A stretch of DNA of 64,000 nucleotides from Plantago major (Eukaryota; Streptophyta; Magnoliopsida; Lamiales; Plantaginaceae): NCBI GenBank assembly GCA_026545765.1, contig CM048844.1, forward strand, positions 7,752,524 to 7,816,523. Reading direction: 5' to 3'. Below the pieces are notes generated by a model that was not told where the DNA came from, did no database searches, and saw only the letters and a list, made by a program, of their open reading frames with translations. Positions 25,220 to 37,400 of the stretch are shown here, piece by piece; the first letter of the stretch is position 1, and each line of letters opens with the position of its first letter. The position numbers and the translations under genes were made by a program.

Positions 25220-25976
25220 TTTCTCTACTTTCACTTTAAGCGCGACGTTTCATCATTTTATGTAAATTACTCCACTCATCTAATTTTATTATAGATTATA
25301 GAGATACTATATAGACCGATATGGATTATCATATCCACAACATTACATATGGAGTAACTACCAATTCATTTAAGTATCCAGGAAGTAGGAACCTCTGCCT
25401 TTATCTATAGAGATACTAGGAGTAGGTGTAACCGACATGCATTATAATCATCATGACCACGAACATTACAAGTTTTTACTTAAAATAATCAATCCATGTT
25501 ATACATACACTTCATCTTTACTTTTCCCAAATTCATTAGTCACAACTCACGAGCACAACTTCATTCCAAAAAACTCAAATCGAATCAATAGCCAAACACA
25601 CGGTTTATGACTACATGTAAAACGGATAGAACAAATTTCAGAACATTTATGGTAACTTTAAGAGTAAGTCTCGCGTGGATTCTAACAAAATTTTGTTGTT
25701 GCCAAGAGAACCGATGTCAATAATCATGTCAAAATACATTGAAGAACTACAACATTTCCTCTACTTGTGCAGTATCTATGCAACAATCAGAAACTGAGTA
25801 AATAATTATCAAGCTCTTCTTTTTTGGAAGGAAATTAACTATCAACCTCCTACAATCCTCACCAAACGCAAAACTGTAGCTACAACAATCTCTTCTGCTG
25901 TATAGTACTAGTAACTTTCAGTCTCCATCATATCCACACAATGCATATCTGTAAGGTCATGGATACTTCTTGAAAC
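25220..25976 (-). other. Intergenic and bystin 3' UTR
   Basis: The right end is probably 3' UTR of the bystin gene. An intron with GT-AG borders is predicted at 25977-26113, entirely in the 3' UTR and starting only 13 bases after the stop codon. The rest shows no gene. Confidence 0.5.
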
Positions 25977-26126
25977 CTGCTCACAAAATCAAAATCAGAA
26001 GAATATTCATTACTTACAGCCTCAAGGATGCAAATAAGATTGACACCTAAAACTAGGTTTTTTCAATGGCAATTTGATATTTTGAGGGTGTGATCTAAAA
26101 AGAGCCAACTTACCAAACGAATCTGC

Positions 26127-29100
26127 TCAGTCTTCTTCCATGGGAACATCTGGAAGATCCCTCCGGTCTTCTTGGATAGGTTTATTAACCACAAGAATGG
26201 GAGTCGGTAATTTGGTGTTAAGGTAAAAAGATAGACAACAAGATAGATGCACAAACTTTCATAAAATTATAGTATAGAATACTAAAGGATCCCTGCAAAG
26301 CCAGATCAACAAAGTGTGCTGTGGAATGGACTTCATAGTTCACACTTCACACAGCCAATTATCAAATTATAACTAGAAGTATTATTCAAACAGAAAGATA
26401 ATATTCAAAAAAATGCAAGCAAAAAACACCGGGCCAACAGGAAGAATCAAGTCAAAATGTATAGCATGCATTCATTAATACCGGTGTATCACCATAAAGC
26501 ACAAATCTTAATGTGGTACAGACGTACAGTCCACACCTCAACTGCTCCAAATTTGAAACATTCATCACTTCACATATTATTCTTGAAAGCTTTCCAAAAA
26601 CCAGGCCATACGCAAAAAAATGCTATATTTTAACGTTTTTCAATATGCAAGTAGCAGTTCTCACAGAGAAAAGGTAGGATTAATGTGCCTCCTGGCAAAA
26701 GATATTAATGATTCAATACATTCCTACGCATATCCTTTTATTGCAGATGAACCTAACCAAACTGAGTGAACTTTTGGTACTACGAATAGATGCATCATCA
26801 AAATTGTGTAATTCAGTGCAGAAGGAAACAAGCAAGGATATATATTGACATAGCATCATCATCTTTCTCCCCACGGCAGCGGCTGTTGTTTAATTCTCTT
26901 AATATTTCAGGTGTAACCTGTGTCAGGTGAAAAATACAATCAGTTGTTGCAGATAATATAATGCCAGAATGAGTAATCTCAAGTCACCTGATCAGCTTAC
27001 CAGTCTATGACTTTGTCTTTCAACTAGAGTATTGAGATTAGCTTTATCCTCCTTTGTCAACTCAGTTTTATACCTGCACAAATACACGGCGATGAGAGTT
27101 CAAGGCAAAGTATAGGAAGGACAGTGTGTGGCAAAAGATGGAAGGTGCACCACAAAAAATGAAGTTGGAACTCAGACTAGCAACAAATCCGAAAACCAAA
27201 CAATTTTCAACTAGCTGATCTCATATCAAGTGCAAACAGCTGATTTCATCTCATTAAGAAATCTCGTTAGTTGGACTAACCAAGAATACAAGAAGCTACG
27301 TGAAGTAAGGCAAAGCACGGGAAAGCATAAACAAACTTATGCATGCAAAGGCAGCGCCATTGATGAGTGAGAGTTAAGTAAGCCTAAAAAGCAAAAACTA
27401 ACCTCTGCACAAATGCAAGGAGAGATTGATGCCAAATCACAGGCATTATTCTGGAGTCATCGTAGAATCTCATAAAATGGGCAACCAATGCATCAAGCAC
27501 ACGGTATGGCAATGCGTATTTCTTCTCAATCAGCAACTTTATGAAGTAACTGCAGACGTACAAGCAGAAACTGTTACGATAAATATCAAAGAAAGCTCTC
27601 ACAGGATAAAAGAAAGTCACTTCAGAGGCCTAAGATTAAACACAGTTGATTTCATCTCAATGACAAGAATAATAATTTTAACTTATATACTACATAAACT
27701 TGCAGTCCGGATTGACTTTATCTTCGAGCATGAAGTGAAAAATCTCAACCGGTATTGAGATAGTGCAGTTTAGAAAGGAAAAATGTCCGGCAACGCAAAC
27801 TGAATTACTCAGAATCAGAACAGTTACTATTTAGGAATGGCATGACACTCCAATCATCATAAATTGTACGGCAGGGAAAACAGACATCTCGTTCAAGGAC
27901 TGACTCATCATACACCATAGCTTACTATAAAAGTGAATGCAGTGATTCAGGCACAGAGAGAAATTTATTAAATACCAAGCAACTTAGGAAGCAAATACCT
28001 TGTTGTGCCACAGTACTCCAGTTGTGCAAGCCTCATTATTGCCACACTGAACATGCATAAATTAAAATCAACATTTACCAATAAAATGTTCAAAACTTAC
28101 GATTAAAATAACAAAAGAATATTATATGCATGCAGAGTGAAACCATTCAGCACAACACTAATGTCTGAATTTCATGTGCAGAGACAAATTCTGATATCTA
28201 ATAGATGAAACCTGTCCATGAAATGTTATGCATGAAATGGAGCTCTAAAAAATAGGGCATTCTCTTAGAAGATTGTTTCCTGATTCTTTTCCTTTCTGGT
28301 AGTATGTATCAGCCATGAAAATAAATACTCCATATCACATCAGAGGAACAGCAGTACACAAAATGGATTATGCAAGATATATTTAAAGCACTTCTTTCAG
28401 TGGATCTATGTGTCAACAACAGAAGGGCTTAAATCTGCACCTAGAATGAAGATGTGGAATGGATATCTTCTCAATGATGCTCCCGACAATGACAGCTTCC
28501 CTTAAATTGCATGTCCTTGACTGTCATACAATCATGAATATTTATCCCACAACTCATAATAAATGGAAATCAGAGGACGAGATGTTTGACATTTGACACT
28601 CGAGACAAACATTGTCTCAATTTCAGAAAACAACTTTCTACACATCTGAATATATCCATACTACTTGCTAGAATTCTAATCATATGTTAATTTATTTAAT
28701 CTAATTAGATCATATCACATTGTGTGGTGAAACAAAATATTGAGACAACGCACTAGTAGCAGACTACTCATAAGAGCCTTACTAAATGCAGACACACCGA
28801 TCACAGACCAACTACATAACAAGACAATAAGAAAAAACGCAACAATATTGACATTGTTATCCAGTCCTACTCCATTTCTGCACCCCAAAACACACCAATT
28901 TAGACATGATAATTATTCTGAAAAACAGAGTTACAGGTGCACAATGAACTTGAGTACTATAGGGTCCAAGCTGACCTGACCAATCAATAAACCAAAAAAA
29001 TCTACATCAGCATAATCCACATCACAATGTGCGACTGCTTGACGATACAAGTAAAGAAGCCATATGCAGCACATTCAAGTTAAAAATATTTATTTATGGG

Positions 29101-30698
29101 AGTTTTGTGCTGGTCAACCTTACATGCATCAGGTGGACAATTAATTCAAGACATCATGAGTCATCCAGCACATGTACTTCGAACATAAACCAGTTTATCT
29201 ACATCCTTGAAATAATTTTAAACCAGTGCATCTTTACAGGCACATATATGAATGAAAAAAAAGTACTTTAAGAAATAGAAGAGTCTAGAAATCAAAGTTA
29301 TGTTCAGAGCACTCAATTTATTCATGGCAGTAATACCTCGCACAAGGGAATTAAGATTCCCTTATTGAAAGCAGCAGGTTTGTACAGAGCCTTTTTCAAG
29401 GATTGGTATAGAGCAAAGTGCAGCCTCTTATTCTTCCGGATATCTTCTCTGACTCGCGGCAGCAAGACAAGCTTGTAAAATCGCTCTACCTTTTTAACAC
29501 CCAAATTAGAAGCAAATATCCTTGTTGCTTGATACATCGCATTTGGAGACCATTTTTGAGGTTCAGTCAAGTACAAGACATCCTCCCAACTCTGCAGAGA
29601 AGGAATGTGTTTGAAAGCTTTTGGAATCTTCCCAGCGGTATACTTGCTAAGGAGCTTGCCAACCCTGAACAGGCATCCCCCACAGCACATCAATCAAGCC
29701 CACATTGAACATAGCAATAACATGAGGACAAATTGACACATACAAAACTATTTACTTACCCCTTGTATAATTCCACAATGGACTCATCCAATTTTGGTAC
29801 TGACTGAACTCCTACACACAAAAATATGAAAAATAAGACCTTCGGAATGCCCAACTATAACTATTAGACTAATCACGCTAATCAAGCCATAAATCCAGTA
29901 TCAGCAGGGACAAAGAAAACTCTACCAAAAGAGGGTTGGCCAACTCCTCTAAAAGGATACTAGTATTTGATAGCAAACAAGTAGTACTTCAGAATTACTG
30001 GCACAAGGATGACCATGCAGTCAGTCACAAGGCATTCAAACTTTCAAACAAATACCTGAAGAAACATGTGCATCTTTTTCTTTGATCTTTTCAATAATGA
30101 CATCAGCCAATGTACGTTGAGGACGATCATCTTTAGACAAGAAAGCCTCTAGAAGTTTCTCATCTTCCTGATACAACTCATCCTATTCCAACAAACAAGT
30201 GAATAAACATCAAACAAACATCAAAACAAAACAAATTCTTGATATTGCGAAGCCCCCACAGCATGACATTTGACACTAATCTGAATTCCTCAAACTTGTA
30301 ACTTGAATATACAAAAGTGCACGCGAACAAACAATAATTGTAATTTGTACCTCAAAATCCCATTGTCCAAACTGACTCTGGGTCTCAGAAAACCCATCAA
30401 AGTCATCCAAGTCACCCTCCTCGTCCTTGTTATCTTTCACGTTGATAAACACAAGACCATTATTATCATTGTCCCTATTCTTAGTAGGATCATTTTCTGT
30501 TTCATCCTCGTCCTGAATCTCCTTCTGCTGCAGGAGTGCTTGTTTGAGAATCTTGGAGGTCGCACCAGAAGGGAGAAGCTCGTTCTCAAGCTGGTGGTGC
30601 TTCGGCTTGGGTATGCGTTTCTTGGAGGAAATGGAATCAACTGCAAAAGGCGTAAAGGGCTCCGGGTTGATTATTCGGCTCCGCTTCTTCGACATCAT
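26127..30698 (-). CDS. BYSL: Bystin (BYSL/Enp1-type ribosome biogenesis factor)
   Basis: 452-residue bystin, a nucleolar 40S pre-ribosome assembly factor needed for pre-rRNA processing and export (known for Enp1/BYSL). Exons 5' to 3': 30351-30698, 30056-30182, 29760-29811, 29337-29664, 28441-28520, 27999-28046, 27403-27549, 27001-27073, 26842-26917, 26127-26206, all in phase. The N-terminus is basic then acidic and low-complexity. The bystin domain follows, with [77 protein letters not shown] and [14 protein letters not shown]. The C-terminus ends [10 protein letters not shown]. Nine introns are in the coding region; the last (26207-26841) has AT-AC ends with U12 signals. Two adjacent ATGs exist (30696-30698, 30693-30695); the first is used here. 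An upstream non-coding exon with donor CAG/GTATAT lies at ~31090. Confidence 0.95.
26207..26841 (-). other. U12-type AT-AC intron of bystin
   Basis: On the minus strand the intron begins ATATCCTTGC, matching the U12 5' splice consensus (A/G)TATCCTT. It ends with a branch-site-like TACCTTAAC ten bases before a terminal AC. Splicing here joins the codon TCG in frame and restores the conserved bystin tail [14 protein letters not shown]. There is no AG acceptor in the last ~45 bases that would keep this tail. Confidence 0.82.
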
Positions 30699-31461
30699 GG
30701 AACAGCTATATGTCAACCGAACATCGAGCCTAAATTAGAAATATACACCGGCTGAACTGGGTGAAGTACAATTACATCATATCCACCCAACCTACCTATT
30801 ACCTAACCTAAAATGGTTATACGAGTTCTCCAAGTATCTAAAAACTAGAGTTAAAAAATTGATTGGTAATTCGTTTAAACAACAACTAAATTGAGTGATA
30901 AATTCGTTACTTCGATAGCTATATAGTTGCATATATTCAGAATTCTTCCGGTTTTTCCATCAATTTTAGCGAAAGATGCAAGCTTGAGGTGTAAAGTGAG
31001 CAATTGAGAGGCATTCAACCATAAATTGAAGTATGCAAAATACAAATAACACAATCCCGATAACTAATAAGCTAATCATATACCTGCACTGAACGATTGC
31101 ACAGCAGAGCCAGAGCCCAATCGATTTTGTGGCGGAGTAGTCAATTTGTGAGCTGAGCCGCCTGGCTAACCATTAGGGTTCTAAAATTCAGCTAACAATT
31201 TCTTTTTCAGTTCACTAGTTCACAAAAACTCCGTTCCGTCCATATTGTTTCAAATATTATATTTAAATAAAAAACCAATTTGATGTGGTTTATTATTGTC
31301 GATGGCGATATATCATAATCCGACATGTTCGATAAAACTTACTGATAAATTAGTTGTTCGCTTAGTTGACTTAAATTAGGAGATAGTATATATCATAACC
31401 CGACCATTGTTTTATATGTTAGGTAAAATTAACTGATAACTAATCGTTCACATGTAATTTA
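30699..31461 (-). promoter_or_regulatory. Bystin 5' UTR intron, leader exon and promoter
   Basis: A leader-like exon ends in a donor (CAGTGCAG/GTATATG) near 31090, followed on the minus strand by an intron reaching to just before the start codon. Beyond ~31190 the sequence is AT-rich promoter-side DNA, with no gene up to the MITE. Confidence 0.45.
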
Positions 31462-31712
31462 CTCCCTCCATTTCAGAGAAAGTGTTACATTTTGACTTTG
31501 ATCGGTCAACTGTCTTCGAGTTTGACCACAAATTACTCATAAACGATAATAGTAAATAATTTAATAAAATCATATAATAAAAATTTAATTACTAAATTTT
31601 CATTATATAATTTTAATAATTTATTTATTAATATCGTTAAGAAATAAATTATTAATCAAACGAAAATGATAAAGAAATAATAATGTAACACTTTTTTCTG
31701 AAATTGAGGGAG
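31462..31712. mobile_element. Stowaway-like MITE
   Basis: 251 bp. Terminal inverted repeats CTCCCTCCATTTCAGA / CTCCCTCAATTTCAGA are followed on each side by AAGTGTTACATT-like sequence, and it is flanked by TA (31460-31461, 31713-31714). It is a different family from the MITE at 3898-4159. Confidence 0.9.
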
Positions 31713-31892
31713 TACTAGAGTAGTTAATAAAGTAAGTAGTTGACTCGAAATTAGGAGATGGTATATATTCATATACGACCATAGTTTTACATTAATTGAT
31801 AAGCTAGTTGAATTGAAATTGGGAGTTGATAAACGTTTTCGATTCAACCAAACTTATGAGAGGAACACATCGACTCAAGTTAGAAATAAGTT

Positions 31893-32940
31893 GGGTAAAA
31901 CTCCACAAAACCCCCTCCAATTATACTAAACAGGCACAAAACACCCTCAATTATTGAAATTGCACCAAATCCCCCAAACATGAATAAATATTACACGAAA
32001 CTCCCTCAGTTATTTTGATTGCACCTAACCCCCTGAAACAATAACCTCATTTTCCCCTCAATTATCAAAATTTCTCCAAATCTAAAAAAATGTTAATAAA
32101 TATAGGGGGAAATTGAAACTACCAATTGTTAAATGTGTTATTCACATACTACAAATGAGACCGGACATTATTCATGCTTGTTGAGTTACAAAGTTACGTA
32201 TAGTTTTTATTAAATTTATAAGGAAAATCTTTCATACTAAAAAGCATAATTAAAACATTAAAAAATAATTATAGGATATAAAAATGACCCTAAGGTCTCA
32301 GTTTTTTGTATACTATTATGAATCCCAGAAATTGTGACCATCTGGCCGTTAGGTCGGTGTTTCTTTCTATTTTTTATAATTATAACGATATACCATCATA
32401 AGATTAAATGGAAAACTAAAAACAGTAAGAATCAATAAAAAGAATAAAGAAACACTGATCTTACGACCTTGCAATGGAGTCATTTATAATAGTGACCAAA
32501 CACTCATTATTTTTTAACAACCCTAGTGTTCCGCGGTATCGGAGATATTAGGGCACTTTTATTTATTTAATTGTTTTCTAATTTCTTATGGTTTGCTAAA
32601 TTAAAATTTGTAATTTATTTTGTTAAAAAATAGGGGTAAGTTTGTAACATTATAGGTATAAATAATCTTATTTGCTACGTGTGAAGCGCATCTTCAGTTA
32701 TATGGACGAAAAATGAATTTTCCGCTATTTTTTCAACGGTTCGGGGGGATTTGGTGCAGTGTTGAGGGTTAATCGTGCTATGTTTATTAATATTTCGGGG
32801 ATTTGGTGCAATTTTGATAATTGAGGGTATATCCTACAATGTTTATTACTAATATTTAGGGGGATTTGGTGCAATTTTAATAATTGAGTGTGTTTCGTGC
32901 ATGTTTAGTATAATTGGAGGGGGTTTTGTGTAGTTTACCC
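31893..32940. mobile_element. MULE-like foldback element with iterated long TIRs
   Basis: 1,048 bp between GGGTAAA and TTTACCC, flanked by GAAATAAGTT (31883-31892) and GAAATAAGCT (32941-32950), 9 of 10 identical. Each arm is ~100-200 bp and is built from repeats of a phrase such as AATTGCACCAAATCCCC, occurring two or three times per arm. This gives long imperfect inverted repeats. The core is AT-rich without an ORF. Target size and long TIRs fit Mutator-like elements. Confidence 0.78.
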
Positions 32941-33042
32941 GAAATAAGCTTTATTCATCTTATGCTTCGGTACTTGTACAATATCATTAACTGCATATGG
33001 AACTTAGTACATGATCTCATAATAATCTGGGGTGCAAGATCT

Positions 33043-33370
33043 TCAGTTGCAGCAACCGCAGCCGTTGCAACTGCAGCTAGACCCGCAGGCGCAGCCAGTA
33101 CCGCACTTGCACGCTCCACCCTCAGTGGCAGCAGGAGCATCCATCATCACGACGGTCTCAGTCTCAACGACATCAACGTAGTATCCGTTCTTCCTGCAAG
33201 TTATTCACTACTAATGCTTAATAGGAGTACATAAAAAAAACTGTTACATGTGCTAGCTAGAGATAATGACATGTAGTAATAAGTAAGGTCAAGTTGCACG
33301 AAAGGAGGACTTACGCGCCGCACTGGCTCTGGTCAGAGCAGTCACAGTTGCCACACTTGCCGGACGACAT
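33043..33370 (-). CDS. MT3: Type 3 plant metallothionein
   Basis: 68-residue Cys-rich metal-binding protein; exons 33315-33370 and 33043-33193. The N-terminal domain MSSGKCGNCDCSDQSQCG has the four-Cys CxxCxCx5C pattern of type 3 plant metallothioneins. A Cys-free linker with GYYVDVVETETVV follows, then a C-terminal domain CKCGTGCACGSS and CSCNGCGCCN. Type 3 proteins usually carry six C-terminal Cys; nine are seen here, 13 in total. It binds Cu/Zn/Cd in the cytosol and buffers metal homeostasis (family knowledge). The intron begins with a standard GTAAGT. A TATA box (TATAAATA, minus) lies at 33466-33473, about 100 bp before the start. A MULE-like element ends about 90 bp beyond the stop. Confidence 0.93.
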
Positions 33371-33465
33371 TCTTGAAATTGGTTGATTGAAGGAAACTGG
33401 AGAAGCTTTGAATGGATGTTGATGATTTTGTGATGCTCTATACAATTTGTCCAGGTTTTGCTGTG

Positions 33466-33473
33466 TATTTATA
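33466..33473 (-). promoter_or_regulatory. TATA box of MT3
   Basis: TATAAATA on the minus strand, ~96 bp upstream of the MT3 start codon, in a suitable position for a strongly expressed small gene. Confidence 0.65.
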
Positions 33474-34234
33474 GGTGTCGTGAATGGTTGTTTTCTGCCT
33501 TGAAGGAATCTTGATAGTCCTGTAGATGGATAGTGCAGGTCAAATTGAGCACCCAATTCTTTCTCCTTTGTTTTCCTTTGGGTAAATAAAGTGCCTTTTA
33601 ATCAGATGCCTACAAAAACTTTTTTTATTACTTTGATTGATTATTCGCTTACTGTTGGTTACCGTTTCTTGATTTGATCTCCTTACCACCCGGCCACCTT
33701 ATCACTCCCTTAATCATCGTTTCCTCTTAAGATAATGAGCTGTAAGAATTCATGGCGTAACAACTGTCCAATGATAAGTGATTACTCAACAGAGCCAAGA
33801 AAATAAATTCCCATCTTTCTGTTTCAAATAAAAGCTTCTCATGTACTAGTTGACGTCTAAATGGTGAACAGAACTGTATTCTCTTTAAATGTAACCCAAC
33901 CAAGTTTATTTTGGAATCTGTAAAAGAATGGCAAAACGTATTTCAGATAATATGATTATATGAAGCAATATGTTCTAAACTGATCAACATTTGCATTTCT
34001 TTTAATTTCACTAGTCAATAAATAATCTGTTTGACAAGGCTTCCATTTGTTGCCCAGTAGAATGAAACCAGAAAAGGAAGAAAGAAAAAGAGAAGAACCC
34101 GAAAATTGTAGTAGTAGTTACATGAAAAACCAGCCTACACCATCAAGTAAATGACAACTATGTATCTATACTCAGTGTATCAGCTTCATAGAGTCTCTTC
34201 GTAGCATCTGTACTCTATAGCTAACCTAGCTAGC
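33474..34234. other. MT3 upstream region and 3' flank of the EDR2-like gene
   Basis: Promoter side of MT3 on the left, 3' UTR of the EDR2-like gene on the right. No further gene was recognised. Confidence 0.5.
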
Positions 34235-34372
34235 TCATGGAATGGAGTCAGTGCTGACCGATTTCGACGCGTCAAGATGGTTAAGCCGGCACGTTCCAAG
34301 AAGAAATTCTGGCAACTCTTCTTCTGTATTACCCTGCAAACCAAATTCTATTTCAGATAATGTAATCCAAAA

Positions 34373-34444
<72 letters not shown>

Positions 34445-37400
34445 GGACAGGTATTCGTTGTTGTTGTAAGAGTATCATGTTGCTTTACCTGTATCAAAAA
34501 TGCCATTTCTATTACAAGATTATTCAGATATCCAAGAACAAGATTAACGACGCCCCTAGCCACTGTCGATGATCCAACATCGATATCAAGCTGAAATATT
34601 GGATTAGATTTGCAAATGTCAAGATATGAACATATTCAATAGTAATCTCAGTCATGCCATTAAACAAGGAGAGTGGTGTTATTCTCATTTTTTACCTCTA
34701 AGTAATTTTTCCCATGGAAGTAATTGATTTCTAGTGCTTGGCCTACCAGACAAGCTTTCTTTCCAACGCTTTGTTTCACTATCCACGATCCCTGTGAAAT
34801 CACAGAGGTAACCCTCAAAACAATGCTCTATTTTTGCAATGGATGAAGATGATCCATTTATTCGGCGTTACAATCAAGGTGCGTACGAACCTTTGAAATG
34901 TATGGTATGAGCTTGAACCTTGAATTCCTAAAAGCATCATCGCCATTGACAAATCGCTCTAACAGAGGTGTTTCTTTCAAGGGAGTCTTTAGCATATAAT
35001 ATAAGGCCAAACTGTAAGTGGTTGTGCCTGGAACCTGATTCATTACCAAATGAAAACCTGCACCATATTCTAGAAAGAAATGGATAATGAACGTACGAGA
35101 ATAAAAGCCATGAGATTACCTGTATGTTTATGACAAAAAAGAAATCTTGTCCTCCCTTTGCTGCATATTTCTGCACGAATTTTTCAGATATAAGAAGAGA
35201 GACTTCATTTACGATATATTTCTCCATTTGATTTTTCTTATTGTGATAGATTAGAAGTTTAGTCGCCTCTCTGATACTTTGGAACATAAAATATCCAAAG
35301 TTGGAGGCTCTAACTTCTTAGTTCATCTAATTCATTTCCATTTAAAAATAAAGCAAAAATCATAAGGATGTACTAAACCACCTGAACCATGCCACCATAT
35401 CGACCGGCAAGGTTGTCCTCGCGTTTCCCTGATCTTAACCAATCTGCAGCTACCATCTGCATCAAAGTATTCTTTGCCTTGCTCTGAGAAAAGAAGAGAA
35501 ATATGAATATTTGAAGTAATATGTTGAGTAAATAGATCTTATTAGTTGTTTGAGAGAATGGTGGAAGTAAAATTCTTACCTTTTGACTGTCTAGCAGATA
35601 ATTATCAGCACGGATAAGGAATGAGGAAGGATCAGCTGCAGCCCAGCTGCAGGGCATGTTATGGGTTGAATCTTTTGCTAGTGTAGAGCCATAACGGCAC
35701 AACACACATTCGTCCCGAGCTATCTCTTGCAAATCCACATAGCCCTTTTTCTGGTCTGCATGCAATGATATTTCAAGTTATTTCCTTCACCAATTACTTG
35801 CAATAAAAGTATCTGAAATCTTGGTTATAACAGTTGGTCTTACGCGAAAGGATTTGCAATTTTTTCACAAAGGTGGCTGCAGATGACATTATTGGCTGGT
35901 ATATGTCCTACATGGTTCAGATTGAAAGGCACATGTTAGAATATGCACATATTTCTCAACTATTTCTTAAAACCTTAAATCTTAGAATAACTTTAACTTA
36001 AACACGTGACAAAGTGTATGATATCTACCAAATTGAGCTGGATACATAATAGGTTAACAGATCAAAAGGATGCATGAGTTTCGATGCAATTTTTGAACAA
36101 GGCATGTAGATTTGGTTCATATAGGTTGCTAAATATGGTTCCTACATCCTCTGTTCTAACAAAAAACTTATCGCATTTGAATCGCTACATTGGGATATGT
36201 GGCTAAAATGAATTTGACAGAAAATTGAAATAAACTTTCATTATGGAAATCGTAGAAAATACGACGAAAAGAAGCTGTCATACATGATCCTTTTTAATTT
36301 ATAGAAATGATAAACTGCGAAATTGGAGAGAAGTATTGATCTCCCAAGTTATCGCGACAAAATTTGAAGCCAATCTATTTTTGGTATAATATAAATAACA
36401 TAACAAACTCTCTGCATTCTCTATTTTTGGTTGCTGATGCCTGATTGCTTTTGTTCCTTAAGTTGTTCCAATTTTTTTCTTTTCTATTTTCTTATTTGCT
36501 CTTATTTTCCTTTACCTTCCATTTTTTGGCTTGTTATTAAGAGGATACTCATAAATGCAGAACTCTGGCTAACATTCCTATGTTTCTGTACAAGAAACAT
36601 GTTATTATCCACCTAATCCAATTTTAATAAGACTCATTGATAATTAGCCATCAAAATCAATTTACTTCTTGTTCGGTTGTTCCTACCTGCATATAATCTG
36701 GAAACTAGAAACCTATGAACTCAGTAGACTTATTGAATAATTCTTAACAGAGTAAGGACAGGCTTAAGAATGTCAGATGTACCGCATATGGTTCTGGATT
36801 AGAATGTGAAGTCCAATCACTGTCCAACGGCTCATCATCTGAAGGTTCCAGAACATCAAAGAATTCATCAGCAGCGTCATTCAGCCCCATGAGACTTGAA
36901 GCTCCAGAAACAGAAATCTGTCTCGATCCTTCGTTTTCTGTTTTATTCTGTATCTTTTCCACTCTAACTTCTGTTTTAATCTCATCCTTTTCTTTCTCAC
37001 CGGTATCTACAACTGTCAGATCACCTGATAAAAACTCGTGGCTTGTATCTCCACCCTTCGCCCTGAAGAACTCTCTTAATGCTGCCGAATGGAACATCAT
37101 GCATTTTAGAAAATTTTGGAGAATTCCAGCGGGACAACAGTGAAAATTTTATCCCAACCAATATGTATACAGCACCTGAAATTCTTCCAAGCATACGGAT
37201 GGTAATAGACCTAGCAGCCGATTTCTGTATGTAAGACTTCCAAAACCTCCAATCAACAGCTAGCATGTTCTTTACTACACATTTATTACCATTCTTGGTA
37301 GGACTAATAACATATCCGCCACCTGATTATTTTCAACCACAAAAATAGAGACAGTTAGTATATGCTAGCAAAGATTAGCTTTCACGATGCTAAGCATATA

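Noticed and set aside
26897-26900. GT at TGCC/GTGGGG as an alternative donor for the last bystin intron
   Set aside because: It would delete GEKDDDAMS and the conserved [10 protein letters not shown] segment; the AT-AC splice preserves both.
34348-34563. Open frames rich in Tyr or Asn
   Set aside because: They are translations of the (AAT)n microsatellite in an intron of the EDR2-like gene.
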